Assembly (NCBI GenBank): GCA_900472675.1
Contig: UCJA01000007.1
Location: 124,001 to 188,000 of the forward strand
Length of the DNA stretch: 64,000 nucleotides
Direction: 5' to 3'
Source of the DNA: Hyphomicrobiales bacterium
GTDB taxonomy: Bacteria > Pseudomonadota > Alphaproteobacteria > Rhizobiales > Rhizobiaceae
Position 1 is the first letter of the stretch, and each line of letters begins with the position of its first letter. The notes below the pieces were generated by a model that did not search any database, was not told the origin of the DNA, and worked only from the letters and a program-made list of their open reading frames with translations. Positions 1 to 8,211 of the stretch are shown here, in pieces. A program made the translations under genes and the position numbers.

Positions 1-625
1 AGCCGAGGAAACGTCCCCTGACGCTGTCGAAATGCAGTTCCATCGCCGCCTGGGCGGCAGCGGCATCCCCAGCCTCGATGGCGTCGACCACGGCGATGTG
101 CTCGCCGGCCTGCTGGTCGAAGCGGTCATGCGTGCGGGTAATCGTGCAGCGGCGCGCGACGCTGCGCATTTCCGTCAGCATCGTCGCCAACAAGGGAAGT
201 TCGGCGGCTTTAGCGACGGCCAGGTGAAACGCGTCGTCGTCCAGCCAGAAATTGTCGAAGGCGATATCGCCGCCCTCCGCATAGGCACGCATGCGGGTGC
301 GGGAGTCATCAAGCTCCGGCGTCAGTGCCGATGTAGCCGCCGCCTTGGCCGCTGCCGCCCCCTCGAGCAGCCTGCGGATCTGGACGATCTCCAGCAGCTG
401 CTCGACGGTGACCGGGCGGACCATCAGCGCCCCGTTTGGAAGCCGCGAGATCACGTTTTCCTTCTCGAGCCGGGAGATCGCGGCGCGTAGCGGCGTCCTG
501 GAAATGCCGAACTCCACCGCAAGCGTCCGCTCCGTCAGCATCTCGTCGGACGAGAAGCGGCCTTCGAGAATGCGCTGCTTGAGATCGCGGTAGAACTGCT
601 GCGCCAGGGTTTCCTTGTCGCTCAT
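1..625 (-). CDS. GntR-family regulator, FCD type (3' end outside window)
   Basis: Transcription factor with an N-terminal winged helix (about residues 10-75; motif GISRTPLRAAISRLE) and the start of an FCD ligand-binding domain. The frame is open from the ATG at 625 to the window edge, 208 codons, so only the last few residues are missing for a family that is usually 210-240 residues long. It lies 2 bases after the M20 hydrolase gene and is the last visible gene of the leftward pxpB operon. FCD regulators usually bind small carboxylates or amino acids and repress the adjacent operon, so this one probably controls this amino-acid cluster; that is inference. A second FCD regulator sits two genes upstream. 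Confidence 0.88.
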   Translation of the reverse strand, partial: MSDKETLAQQFYRDLKQRILEGRFSSDEMLTERTLAVEFGISRTPLRAAISRLEKENVISRLPNGALMVRPVTVEQLLEIVQIRRLLEGAAAAKAAATSALTPELDDSRTRMRAYAEGGDIAFDNFWLDDDAFHLAVAKAAELPLLATMLTEMRSVARRCTITRTHDRFDQQAGEHIAVVDAIEAGDAAAAQAAMELHFDSVRGRFLG

Positions 626-627
626 CG

Positions 628-1878
628 TTAAGACGTGCTCCCCATGCCGACCAGAGCCCCATGCAATGCCTTGACCGCCGCCACCAGATCCGCCGGGTCC
701 ATGGCCTCATCGGGATTGTGGCTGCCGTTCCAGTTGCGCAGGAACACCATCACGCTGTCCCATCCCGCCTGCGCAAAGGCCGCCGCATCGTGGCCGCCGC
801 CCGACAGCATGCGGCGGGGCGTGTGGCCGAGCGCGACTGCTGCCTCGAAGATCTGGTCGCCGAGTACCGCCGAAAGCTTGGTCGGCTGGCTGCGCGACTG
901 TGCCCCCAGCGCAAACCGCACACCCCGCGCCGTCTCGATCGCCTTGGCTTCGGCCAGAAACACCGCGTCGATCCGGTCGAGCACGTCCACATCGTCGCTG
1001 CGCAGATCGACGCAGAAATCGACCCGGCCCGGCACTTTCGCAAAGGCATGTTCGGGCGTTGCGGCATCGATCCGGCCGAAGGTTACGGCAAGGTCGTCTC
1101 CCGCCCGCAGCGCCCCGTCCCAGCGACGGTCCATGGCAACGATCAGGTCAGCCATGGCAAAGACGGCGTCCGATCGCTCCGATCGCGCCGGCCCACCGGA
1201 ATGCGCCCATGTGCCCTCGATCCGGGCCTGCCGGTAGCGCAGACCGCCGCGAACGCCGCTGACGATCCCATAGGGTTCATGGGCGGCGTGCAGCACCGTG
1301 CCCTGTTCGATGTGCAACTCAATGAAGCGTGCCGGCGCAAGAGGAGTGTCCGTGAGGATGTCGTCAGGCCGGCCGCCTTCCGACAGGATGTGATCATGCA
1401 GCGTGCGGCCGGTGTCGCTGCGCGTGGCCTGCAGCTCCTGCGCCGTCAGGCGACCCAGCGCTGCGCGCGAACCCGCATAGGACACGGGGAACCAGACGCT
1501 TTCCTCCGCCCGGGTGACGGTGACGACGAGATCGACCGGCGGCGGTTCGCCGCTGTCGACAAAGGCTGCGGCAAGCGCCATGGCGCCGGCAACGCCTGCC
1601 TGCCCGTCATAGGCACCGCCCATGGCAACGGTATCGAGATGGGATCCCACGTGGATGGCAGGAGCACTCCGGTCCTTCCCCGGCAGTCGGGCAAACAGAT
1701 TGAGCGCGGCATCGCGGGTCACAGTCAGGCCAAGCGCGGTCGCCTCGTCCTCGATAACGCGATGCGCCTCACTTTCCAATGAGCTGTAGGACGGCCGCGT
1801 GAACCCCGGGCCACCCGCCGAAATCGCGTTGATGCGGTCCAGCAGCCGCTCGACGGTATCCTTGACGATGTCGCTCAT
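628..1878 (-). CDS. M20-family Zn-dependent amidohydrolase (allantoate / N-carbamoyl-amino-acid hydrolase type)
   Basis: Predicted cytosolic metallo-amidase of 416 residues, the normal length for the AllC/HyuC/beta-ureidopropionase branch of M20. The pattern is typical: HVGSHLDT with a following GGAYDG, a glutamate pair in RAEES, HIEQG, a dimer-interface motif HSGGPARSERSDA and the C-terminal GGGHDAA and SHNPDEAM segments. These enzymes cleave N-carbamoyl amino acids or allantoate, releasing ammonia and CO2. The start codon overlaps the stop of the dehydrogenase gene upstream (ATGA). Its place beside 5-oxoprolinase genes fits a role with N-carbamoyl or cyclic amino acids, but the substrate is not evident. 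Confidence 0.9.
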   Translation of the reverse strand: MSDIVKDTVERLLDRINAISAGGPGFTRPSYSSLESEAHRVIEDEATALGLTVTRDAALNLFARLPGKDRSAPAIHVGSHLDTVAMGGAYDGQAGVAGAMALAAAFVDSGEPPPVDLVVTVTRAEESVWFPVSYAGSRAALGRLTAQELQATRSDTGRTLHDHILSEGGRPDDILTDTPLAPARFIELHIEQGTVLHAAHEPYGIVSGVRGGLRYRQARIEGTWAHSGGPARSERSDAVFAMADLIVAMDRRWDGALRAGDDLAVTFGRIDAATPEHAFAKVPGRVDFCVDLRSDDVDVLDRIDAVFLAEAKAIETARGVRFALGAQSRSQPTKLSAVLGDQIFEAAVALGHTPRRMLSGGGHDAAAFAQAGWDSVMVFLRNWNGSHNPDEAMDPADLVAAVKALHGALVGMGSTS

Positions 1879-2822
1879 AGGCTGGCCTCCGCATGAAATT
1901 CGATCGTGGTCGCCGGGCGACCTCCCTCAAGTGCCGTAATGACGTGCCGGGCGGCGGCGATGGCGACCCGCTGCAGCGCCTCCCCGGTTGTGCCCCCCAG
2001 ATGCGGCGTAAAGATCACTCTGTTGGAGGTCCCGAGCGCTCCCGTCGGCGCTGAGGGCGAATAGACGTCGAGACCGGCAGCAGCGATGGTGCCGTCTGCC
2101 AGCGCCTGCACAAGGGCTGCCTCGTCCACCAGCCCGGCCCTTGCCGTATTGACCAGGATTGCGCCTTTCTTCATCGCCGCAAAGGCCGCGGTATTGAGCA
2201 TGCCACGCGTCTCGTCCCGCAGCGGCGTATGCAGCGAAACGAGATCGGCGATCGCCAGCCCCTCGGCGAGGTTAGACACGCGCTCGAACTTGCCCGTATC
2301 CGGGTTGCGCGGTGAATAGACGATGACGCGCATTCCGAAGGCGCTGTCGAGCATCTGCCCGAGCCCCGCACCGGTCGCGCCCCAGCCGACGATGAGTGCT
2401 GTCTTGCCGGACAGTTCCTGGAAGACGTGGCTTTCGCGAAACGCACGGCTGCCGGATCTGACCGACTGATCGGCGGCGGGAATGAGCCGGGCAGCGGCCA
2501 GCGCCAGCCCGAGCGCAAGCTCCGACACCGAGCGCGCATTGGCGCCGGGCGTATTGCAGACCAGCACGCCCTTGCTCGCGGCGGCCCTTTTGTCGACGGG
2601 GTCGTGACCCGCGCCGTGAACGACGATTGCCTTCAGGACGTCGGCAGCCGCAATCGCCTCCCCCGACAGGCCGGCGTCACGGGTGATGACCGCCTGGCAA
2701 CCGGGGATCCATCGGGAGACGGTCTCCATATCCGCTGTCGGGCAAAGCACCGGCTCGATCCCGGCCTCTGTGAGGAGAGCCAGTCCGTCCGCATGGATCG
2801 GCTGCACGATCAGGCATCTCAT
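1875..2822 (-). CDS. D-isomer-specific 2-hydroxyacid dehydrogenase
   Basis: NAD(P)-dependent oxidoreductase of 315 residues interconverting a 2-oxoacid and a D-2-hydroxyacid. Visible features are the Rossmann signature GWGATGAG near residue 147, the catalytic Arg in NTARAGLVDE, and the catalytic His in TPHLGGTTGEA. Length is normal for the SerA/glyoxylate-reductase-like family. It overlaps the next gene by ATGA and the preceding gntR gene by four bases, so it is translationally coupled within the pxpB operon. Together with the D-amino-acid-transaminase-like protein on the divergent arm it could convert a D-amino acid by way of its 2-oxoacid to a D-hydroxyacid; that coupling is inference. Confidence 0.9.
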   Translation of the reverse strand: MRCLIVQPIHADGLALLTEAGIEPVLCPTADMETVSRWIPGCQAVITRDAGLSGEAIAAADVLKAIVVHGAGHDPVDKRAAASKGVLVCNTPGANARSVSELALGLALAAARLIPAADQSVRSGSRAFRESHVFQELSGKTALIVGWGATGAGLGQMLDSAFGMRVIVYSPRNPDTGKFERVSNLAEGLAIADLVSLHTPLRDETRGMLNTAAFAAMKKGAILVNTARAGLVDEAALVQALADGTIAAAGLDVYSPSAPTGALGTSNRVIFTPHLGGTTGEALQRVAIAAARHVITALEGGRPATTIEFHAEASL

Positions 2823-3463
2823 CGCTTGTGCCTCTGGTTCGAAAGGCTGAGGCGCCCGAGGATGGCGTCGCGGGCATGGGCGATATGCTCGTCCATCAGC
2901 ATGGCAGCACGCTCGCCATCGCGGCTGCGCAGTGCCTGGATGATATCGAGATGCTCCTCACAGCTCTTGCCGAACCGCTCGGGAACCTGGCTGTGGTCGA
3001 ACATGCAGGTCCGGCGGCGCAGGTCGCCGATGGTGCGAACCATCATCTGGTTGCCCGCGGCACGCGCCAGCGCATAGTGAAAGTCATCGTCCACCTGCCG
3101 CTGCTCTTCCTCCTCGCCGGGTCCTTCCCGCTGCAGGTCGAGCACGCGGCCTTCCAGACCGTCGAGGACACGCGGATCGATGATCACAGAATTGCGGGCA
3201 CACTGACGCTCCAGAACGCGCCGGAGAAAGAAAATCTCCTCGACTTCCGCTTCCGTCAGGGTACGGACCTTGAGAAAGCGTCCTTCCTGGACGGCAAGCC
3301 CCTCCGCTTCGATGCGCTTGATCGCCTCGCGCACGGGCGTTCGCGACATGGCAAGTTCATCGCCGAGCTTGCCTTCCTGCAGCAGATCTCCCGGCTTCAA
3401 TGCGCCAGCCAGGATCATCTCGATGATGCTGGCATAGGCCTGTTTGGCGAGCGGCTTATTCAT
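2819..3463 (-). CDS. GntR-family regulator, FCD type
   Basis: Complete 214-residue FCD-type GntR repressor. The N-terminal winged helix (residues about 5-70) carries the typical MSRTPVREAIKRIEAEGL segment, followed by a helical FCD domain with the expected metal-binding residues in DDFHYALARAAGN and EHLDIIQALRSRD. It sits inside the operon between pxpC (8-base overlap) and the dehydrogenase gene (ATGA), so it probably senses a metabolite of the same pathway. The obvious target is the pxpB/pxpA divergent promoter region at 5171-5412. No ligand can be predicted from sequence. Confidence 0.92.
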   Translation of the reverse strand: MNKPLAKQAYASIIEMILAGALKPGDLLQEGKLGDELAMSRTPVREAIKRIEAEGLAVQEGRFLKVRTLTEAEVEEIFFLRRVLERQCARNSVIIDPRVLDGLEGRVLDLQREGPGEEEEQRQVDDDFHYALARAAGNQMMVRTIGDLRRRTCMFDHSQVPERFGKSCEEHLDIIQALRSRDGERAAMLMDEHIAHARDAILGRLSLSNQRHKR

Positions 3464-4430
3464 CGACCTGCTCCCGTTGAAGATTGCTCATCTCAGATTT
3501 TTCCTCGAGCCCCGACAGCGCGGCTTTGAGCGCCTGCGATTGGGCGAGATACAGCGTTTCCGCCTCGTCCTGCGATATCACCTTGAAGCGCACCGGCGCA
3601 CCGGTCATTGCCTGCGCAAGCCGCGGCAGGTCGATCGAGGCCACCGTGGCGATCTTCGGATAACCGCCGGTCGTCTGGCGCTCGGCCATCAGAACGATCG
3701 GGCGCCCGGATGCCGGCACCTGGATGGACCCGCTGACGGTTCCGTCAGAAACGATGTCGTGCCCCAAGGCGGCGCGCACCAGCGGCCCCTCGAGCATCTG
3801 CGCCATGCGGTCGCGCTGGCCGGAAACGACAAAGCCGGTTCCAAGGAAGTCCTGCCAGGCGGAGGCATCGAAATGATCTGCCTGCGGCCCTTTGACGACC
3901 CGCACCGGACCAAGCGGACGGCGAAAGGCCTGCGTCAGCGCAAGCATCGATGCCGGATGCGTGATCCCGAGCGGCAGACGATCGCCGGCCGCAAGCCGCC
4001 GCCCTTCGAGCCCGCCGATCCCGGTTCGCAAATGTGTGGAGCGGGCGCCGAGAACCGGCTGCGTCTCGATGCCGCCCGACAGCGCCAGATAGCCCCAAAC
4101 CGCATCGCGCAGGGCGCCGATCTTCAGCACCTGTCCTGGCAAAAGCGCAAAGCTTTCCCAGCCATGCCGGCGCTCGCCATCGACGGTGATCTCGACGTCG
4201 CCGCCCGTGACCGCAAACCGCACCGGCTCCGTCACTTCGAAATGCCCGCCCACATGCGCAAACTCGAGAATAGCCTGCCCGTCGTCATTGCCGACAAGGC
4301 GGTTGGCCATCCGCATCGAGGGGCCGTCCATGGGCCCCGAGCCCGACACGCCGAGATGCTGCAGTCCTTTACGACCGAGATCCTGGACGGTCAGCATCGG
4401 ACCCGCCTGTCTGATCAGAATGCTGCTCAT
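3456..4430 (-). CDS. pxpC: 5-oxoprolinase subunit PxpC (KipA/urea-amidolyase-like domain)
   Basis: Subunit C of the bacterial ATP-dependent 5-oxoprolinase, which with PxpA and PxpB opens 5-oxoproline (pyroglutamate) to glutamate in the cytosol. The N-terminus VQDLGRKGLQHLGVSGSGPMD is diagnostic, as are the NRLVGN and AERQTTGGYPKIATV segments. I chose the ATG at 4430 (about 324 residues) because it forms an ATGA overlap with the pxpB stop and gives the usual start just ahead of GPMLTVQDLG. An ATG at 4442 is a longer alternative. It belongs to the leftward operon pxpB-pxpC-gntR-dehydrogenase-hydrolase-gntR. Confidence 0.93.
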   Translation of the reverse strand: MSSILIRQAGPMLTVQDLGRKGLQHLGVSGSGPMDGPSMRMANRLVGNDDGQAILEFAHVGGHFEVTEPVRFAVTGGDVEITVDGERRHGWESFALLPGQVLKIGALRDAVWGYLALSGGIETQPVLGARSTHLRTGIGGLEGRRLAAGDRLPLGITHPASMLALTQAFRRPLGPVRVVKGPQADHFDASAWQDFLGTGFVVSGQRDRMAQMLEGPLVRAALGHDIVSDGTVSGSIQVPASGRPIVLMAERQTTGGYPKIATVASIDLPRLAQAMTGAPVRFKVISQDEAETLYLAQSQALKAALSGLEEKSEMSNLQREQVDE

Positions 4431-5170
4431 GGGCTTTCCCATTCTGCGGCAAGAGTCCCCTGCGTCGCGGCTGCATCGAGTGCCGCCGCCTCGTCCGCCT
4501 CGACGGGGCGAAAGCGCACCCGGTCGCCGGCACGCAGCAGGAAAGCATCCTCGCGCGTCGGATCGAAGAGCTTCAGCGGCGTACGGCCGATAAAGCGCCA
4601 GCCGCTGGGGCCAGGCACGGAATTGATGCTCGCCTGCTTGCCGCCGATGCCGATGGCGCTCGCTTCGATCCGCTGGCGGGGAACCGCAAGGCGCGGCGTG
4701 TGCAAAACCTCGGGCAACCCTCCGAGGTAGGCAAAGCCCGGGGCAAACCCGATCATATAGACCCGGTATTCCGCCGCCGAATGCAGGGAAATCAGGGCAT
4801 CAGAGCTCATCTGTTTCAGTTCTGCGAGCTCATCGAGGTCCATGCCGACCGGGCCGCCGTAAACCACCGGCACGACGATCCGTCGCTGCGCACCGCTTTC
4901 CGCCGAGATGTCCGCCAACCGTTCCAAAAGCAATGGCGCCAGCTGTTGGCCGCGGACCAGCGCCGGGTCGTAGACGACCAGCAGCGACCGATAGGTGGGA
5001 ACCGTTTCGACGATCCCGGTGATCGCCTCTGCCGCAAGGCTGTCGGCGAGCGCCACGACGCGCCGGTTGGTCTCTTCGTCGATCTGATCGGAAAGCTCGA
5101 TGACGAGAGCGCTGTCGCCGCAGGCAGCGATAAGGGGGAAGCGCCGTGGCGCAGGATCGCGCTCCGTCAT
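4427..5170 (-). CDS. pxpB: 5-oxoprolinase subunit PxpB (KipI-like)
   Basis: Subunit B of 5-oxoprolinase, 247 residues from the ATG at 5170. Recognisable segments are AACGDSALVIELSD at the N-terminus, ETVPTYRSLLVVYDP, the family signature GFAPGFAYLGGLPE, and a C-terminal IGGKQASINSVPGPSGWRFIGRTPLKLFDP. An upstream TTG at 5206 would add 12 residues that do not look conserved, so I prefer the ATG. It is the first gene of the leftward operon, overlaps pxpC by ATGA, and is divergent from pxpA, which is unusual because the three pxp genes are normally co-directional. Confidence 0.93.
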   Translation of the reverse strand: MTERDPAPRRFPLIAACGDSALVIELSDQIDEETNRRVVALADSLAAEAITGIVETVPTYRSLLVVYDPALVRGQQLAPLLLERLADISAESGAQRRIVVPVVYGGPVGMDLDELAELKQMSSDALISLHSAAEYRVYMIGFAPGFAYLGGLPEVLHTPRLAVPRQRIEASAIGIGGKQASINSVPGPSGWRFIGRTPLKLFDPTREDAFLLRAGDRVRFRPVEADEAAALDAAATQGTLAAEWESP

Positions 5171-5412
5171 GTCATCGTTCCCATTCCCAACGGCGTCCCT
5201 TAGCAATGCCCAGCGCCCAAAACGATCTGCGACCCTTCATAAGACCTGCCGACAAACGATCCGTCATCGGCTAGCCTGCGCCTGAACGGCACCCCGTCCG
5301 GCCATGTCGCAACCCGCTTGTCATTTCAGTACACCAACTGTATGTCAAGACAGTCGCGGGCTTTTTGGATGCCGCGCCACGGCTTTGAAGACTCATCTGA
5401 GGATAGCGCACC
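5171..5412. other. Divergent intergenic region between pxpB and pxpA
   Basis: A 242-base regulatory spacer between the leftward pxpB operon and the rightward pxpA-aminotransferase pair. Overlapping short inverted repeats occur at 5327-5340 (CAGT, 6 bases, ACTG) and 5337-5354 (ACTGT, 8 bases, ACAGT). They sit on the predicted pxpA promoter and could be the binding site of one of the two GntR proteins. No coding sequence is apparent. Confidence 0.5.
5318..5346 (+). promoter_or_regulatory. Candidate sigma-70 type promoter for pxpA
   Basis: TTGTCA at 5318-5323, a 17-base spacer, then TATGTC at 5341-5346. The start of transcription would be near 5353, 60 bases ahead of the pxpA ATG. The element overlaps the short inverted repeats of the spacer. 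This is a consensus match only. Confidence 0.4.
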
Positions 5413-6186
5413 ATGCCGACCATCGATCTCAACTGCGACATGGGCGAGAGTTTCGGCGCCTACAAGATCGGCGACGACGCAGCGATGATGGAGACCATCT
5501 CGACGGCCAATATCGCCTGCGGCTTCCATGCCGGCGACCCGAGCGTCATGCGCGACACGATCCTGGCGGCCAAGGCAAAGGGCGTCTCGATCGGCGCGCA
5601 TCCCTCGTTCATGGATCTCTACGGCTTCGGCCGCCGGCGCATTTCCGGCGAGCGTCCGGAAGATATCGAGGCCCAGCTGATCTACCAGATTGCCGCCATC
5701 CAGGGCATGGCACATGCGCTGGGCTGGCCGATCACGCATGTGAAGACGCATGGATCGCTGGGCAACATGGCCGCCGAGGATGCCGATCTCGCAAAAGTCT
5801 GCGTGCGCGCCATCCAGGCCGTCGACCCGAACCTCGTCTTCATCACCCTCCCCTATTCGCAGACCATGCAGGCCGCTGAAACCGCGGGTCTTCCCGTCGC
5901 CTGCGAGGTCTATGCCGATCGCCGCTACGACGAAAAGGGCATGCTCGCCTCCCGCCAGCTGGAGGGCGCTGTCATCCACGACCTGCAGCAGAGCGTCGAT
6001 CAGGTCCTGTCGATGGTTTGCGACAAGCGCATCCCGACGATCGGCGGCAATTTTCTGCCCGTCGATGCGGCAACCGTCTGCATCCACGGCGACACGCCCG
6101 GCGCCGCCGTGACGGCCGCGGCCCTGCGCGGCAAGCTGACCGCGATGGGCGTCGAGATCGCACCCTTCACCAGACCGAAAACATGA
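5413..6186 (+). CDS. pxpA: 5-oxoprolinase subunit PxpA (LamB/YcsF family)
   Basis: Catalytic-type subunit A of 5-oxoprolinase, 257 residues, the usual length of LamB/YcsF proteins. It begins with the highly characteristic IDLNCDMGESFGAYKIGDD, followed by TANIACGFHAGDPSVM, GAHPSFMDLYGFGRR, HVKTHGSLGNM and the C-terminal CIHGDTPGA. Working with PxpB and PxpC it converts 5-oxoproline, ATP and water to glutamate. The stop overlaps the next gene by ATGA, so the aminotransferase is translationally coupled to it. Confidence 0.96.
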   Translation: MPTIDLNCDMGESFGAYKIGDDAAMMETISTANIACGFHAGDPSVMRDTILAAKAKGVSIGAHPSFMDLYGFGRRRISGERPEDIEAQLIYQIAAIQGMAHALGWPITHVKTHGSLGNMAAEDADLAKVCVRAIQAVDPNLVFITLPYSQTMQAAETAGLPVACEVYADRRYDEKGMLASRQLEGAVIHDLQQSVDQVLSMVCDKRIPTIGGNFLPVDAATVCIHGDTPGAAVTAAALRGKLTAMGVEIAPFTRPKT

Positions 6187-7055
6187 ACGAGAGAAACGAC
6201 TTGACCCGTATTGTCTATCTGAATGGCGACTGGTTGCCGGAAGCCGAAGCCAAGGTCTCGATCTTCGATCGCGGCTTTCTGTTCGCCGACGCCATCTATG
6301 AAGTCACGGCCGTGGTCGGCGGCAAGCTGCTCGAATATGCCGGCCATGCCGCACGCCTTCAGCGCTCTACGGCAGAGCTCGGCATCACCTGCCCGCTGAC
6401 ACCGGAGGCGCTTCTGGAGGTCCACCGCGAGATCATCCGCCGCAATGCGCTGGAATCAGGCCTGATCTACCTGCAGATCTCCCGTGGCACCGCCGACCGC
6501 GATTTCGCCTATCCTAAAGACCCGACGCCGACGCTGACCCTGTTCACGCAGGCGAAGTCCGTGCTCGAAAATCCCAAGGTCGCGACCGGCATTTCCGTCG
6601 CCTGTGTCCCGGACGAGCGCTGGGGCCGCCGTGACATCAAGACGGTGCAACTGCTCTATCCCTCGATGGCGAAGATGGAAGCCATGGCCAAGGGCGCCGA
6701 TGACGCCTGGCTGGTCGAGGACGGCTTTGTCACCGAAGCCAGCTCCGCCACCGCCCATATCATCACGGCAGACGGCAAGCTGGTGACCCGTCCCCTCTCC
6801 AACGCCATCCTGCACGGGATCACCCGTGCCAGCGTGCTCGATATCGCCGAGAAGGCAGGCATCCCCTACGAGGAACGGGCCTTTACGCCGGACGAGGCAA
6901 AGAACGCGGCAGAAGCCTTCATCACCTCGGCGACCAATTTCGTTCTGCCGGTGACCACGATCGACGGCAAACCCGTCGGAAACGGCAAGCCGGGCCCCCT
7001 GACCCTGCGTCTTCGGGACCTCTATATCGAACACAAGCTGGCGACTGCCATCTGA
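6183..7055 (+). CDS. Class IV PLP aminotransferase, D-amino-acid transaminase type
   Basis: A 290-residue fold-type IV aminotransferase resembling Dat of Bacillus. Evidence is the N-terminal IFDRGFLFADAIYE, the PLP-binding Lys at about 153 in RRDIKTVQLL, the downstream acidic patch VEDGFVTEASSA that contacts the cofactor, and LSNAILHGITR. Such enzymes move the amino group between D-amino acids and 2-oxoacids; branched-chain or 4-amino-4-deoxychorismate activity is the alternative within the family, but the RRDIKT motif favours Dat. It starts at the ATG that overlaps the pxpA stop. The context suggests glutamate-related amino-group handling, possibly of a D-isomer. Confidence 0.88.
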   Translation: MNERNDLTRIVYLNGDWLPEAEAKVSIFDRGFLFADAIYEVTAVVGGKLLEYAGHAARLQRSTAELGITCPLTPEALLEVHREIIRRNALESGLIYLQISRGTADRDFAYPKDPTPTLTLFTQAKSVLENPKVATGISVACVPDERWGRRDIKTVQLLYPSMAKMEAMAKGADDAWLVEDGFVTEASSATAHIITADGKLVTRPLSNAILHGITRASVLDIAEKAGIPYEERAFTPDEAKNAAEAFITSATNFVLPVTTIDGKPVGNGKPGPLTLRLRDLYIEHKLATAI

Positions 7056-7096
7056 TCGCACACTGCCGCTGAGACCATCGGCAAGGCTTGCCTGTC

Positions 7097-7639
7097 CTAC
7101 CCGAAAAAGGGATAGGCGAGCCCGGCCGCAATGCAGCCACCTCCAAGGATAAGGGCGATCGGCGACAGGCGGGGGAAAAGCAGGAGCAGCACCCCAGCGC
7201 CGAAGGCAAGCGCCGTAGACAGGAGCACCGCCTCGGACAACCGGAGGAGCGAAATGACACCGGCGATGATCAGGCCTGTCCCGACCGGCGCCAGCCCCTC
7301 GCGCATCGCCCGGTGCCAGGCTCTTTCCCGATGGGCGTTCGACAGCCGGAAGACGGCGTAGCACAAAAGCGAGGACGGCAGGAAAAGCGCAAGCGACGCG
7401 ACGGCTGCGCCTGTCCAGCCGGCTATGTGCCAGCCCACCAGCGTCGCCAGCATGGTGCCCGGTCCCGGCGCCGCCCGGGAGATGGCGAAGAGTTCGACGA
7501 ACTCGCGCGCCGTGATCCAGCCGCGCACACCCACCACGTCGCTCTGAATGCCGGCGATGATGCTTGCCCCTCCGCCGATCGACATCAGCGAAAACGGCAC
7601 GAACACGGCCAGCAGTCCGACGAGATCCTCATCCTTCAT
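7097..7639 (-). CDS. Chromate-transporter (ChrA) family half-protein, second copy
   Basis: Membrane protein of 180 residues with about five or six hydrophobic segments and one ChrA domain. The N-terminal FSLMSIGGGASIIAGIQ and the conserved ISRAAPGPGTMLATLVGW segment identify the family. It starts at the ATG at 7639, which overlaps the end of the other half-gene by 11 bases, so the two are coupled. Short ChrA proteins work as pairs of oppositely oriented halves. The family name comes from chromate efflux, yet this pair closes a peptide-importer operon, so another anionic substrate is possible. Confidence 0.88.
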   Translation of the reverse strand: MKDEDLVGLLAVFVPFSLMSIGGGASIIAGIQSDVVGVRGWITAREFVELFAISRAAPGPGTMLATLVGWHIAGWTGAAVASLALFLPSSLLCYAVFRLSNAHRERAWHRAMREGLAPVGTGLIIAGVISLLRLSEAVLLSTALAFGAGVLLLLFPRLSPIALILGGGCIAAGLAYPFFG

Positions 7640-8207
7640 GCTTGGTCCTTTGCCAGGCGAGATAGACGCTGATGGGAGCAACGACCAGCACGACCGCAAT
7701 CAGCGGCCATTGCAGCAGCCCGACGGTCACACCGACCACGGCAACCGTGACCAGTCCGACCCGCTGGCCGGCATAGCGCCGCGCGCTGCGCCAGAACATG
7801 GCAAGCAGAAGGCCGATCGCTGCGGCGGCAACGCCGGTCATCGTGGCCTGCAGCACGGGGCCGTCGCCCATCCGCGACAACCCAGCGCTCATGGCGATCA
7901 CCGCAAAGAATGGCCCGACCAGGAAGCCGAAGGCGCAGATGATCGATCCCAGCGGGCCGCGCAACTGCTCGCCCATGCAGACCACCAGATTGACCACATT
8001 GGCGCCGGGCAGCATCTGCGAGATCGCCAGGCTGCTGGCAAAATCCTCGTCGCTGATCCAGCCATGCCGGGTGACGAATTCCTGGTAGAGCCAGCCGGAC
8101 AGCCCGCCGCCGAAGCTCAGCACACCGATCTTCAGACAGACCAGGAAAAGCGACGCCAGCGGCACGATCGGTTGCCGTTTCACCGCATCCGCAGCCTCGT
8201 CGGCCAT
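7629..8207 (-). CDS. Chromate-transporter (ChrA) family half-protein, first copy
   Basis: A 192-residue membrane protein with a single ChrA domain. LFLVCLKIGVLSFGGGLSGW and the internal LAISQMLPGANVVNLVVCMG segment are family signatures, followed by several hydrophobic helices. It lies only 4 bases after the fused ABC ATPase gene and overlaps the second half-gene, which makes co-transcription with the importer very likely. The two halves together correspond to one full-length two-domain ChrA. There is no chromate regulator (ChrB) or reductase nearby. Confidence 0.9.
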   Translation of the reverse strand: MADEAADAVKRQPIVPLASLFLVCLKIGVLSFGGGLSGWLYQEFVTRHGWISDEDFASSLAISQMLPGANVVNLVVCMGEQLRGPLGSIICAFGFLVGPFFAVIAMSAGLSRMGDGPVLQATMTGVAAAAIGLLLAMFWRSARRYAGQRVGLVTVAVVGVTVGLLQWPLIAVVLVVAPISVYLAWQRTKHEG

Positions 8208-8211
8208 GCCC

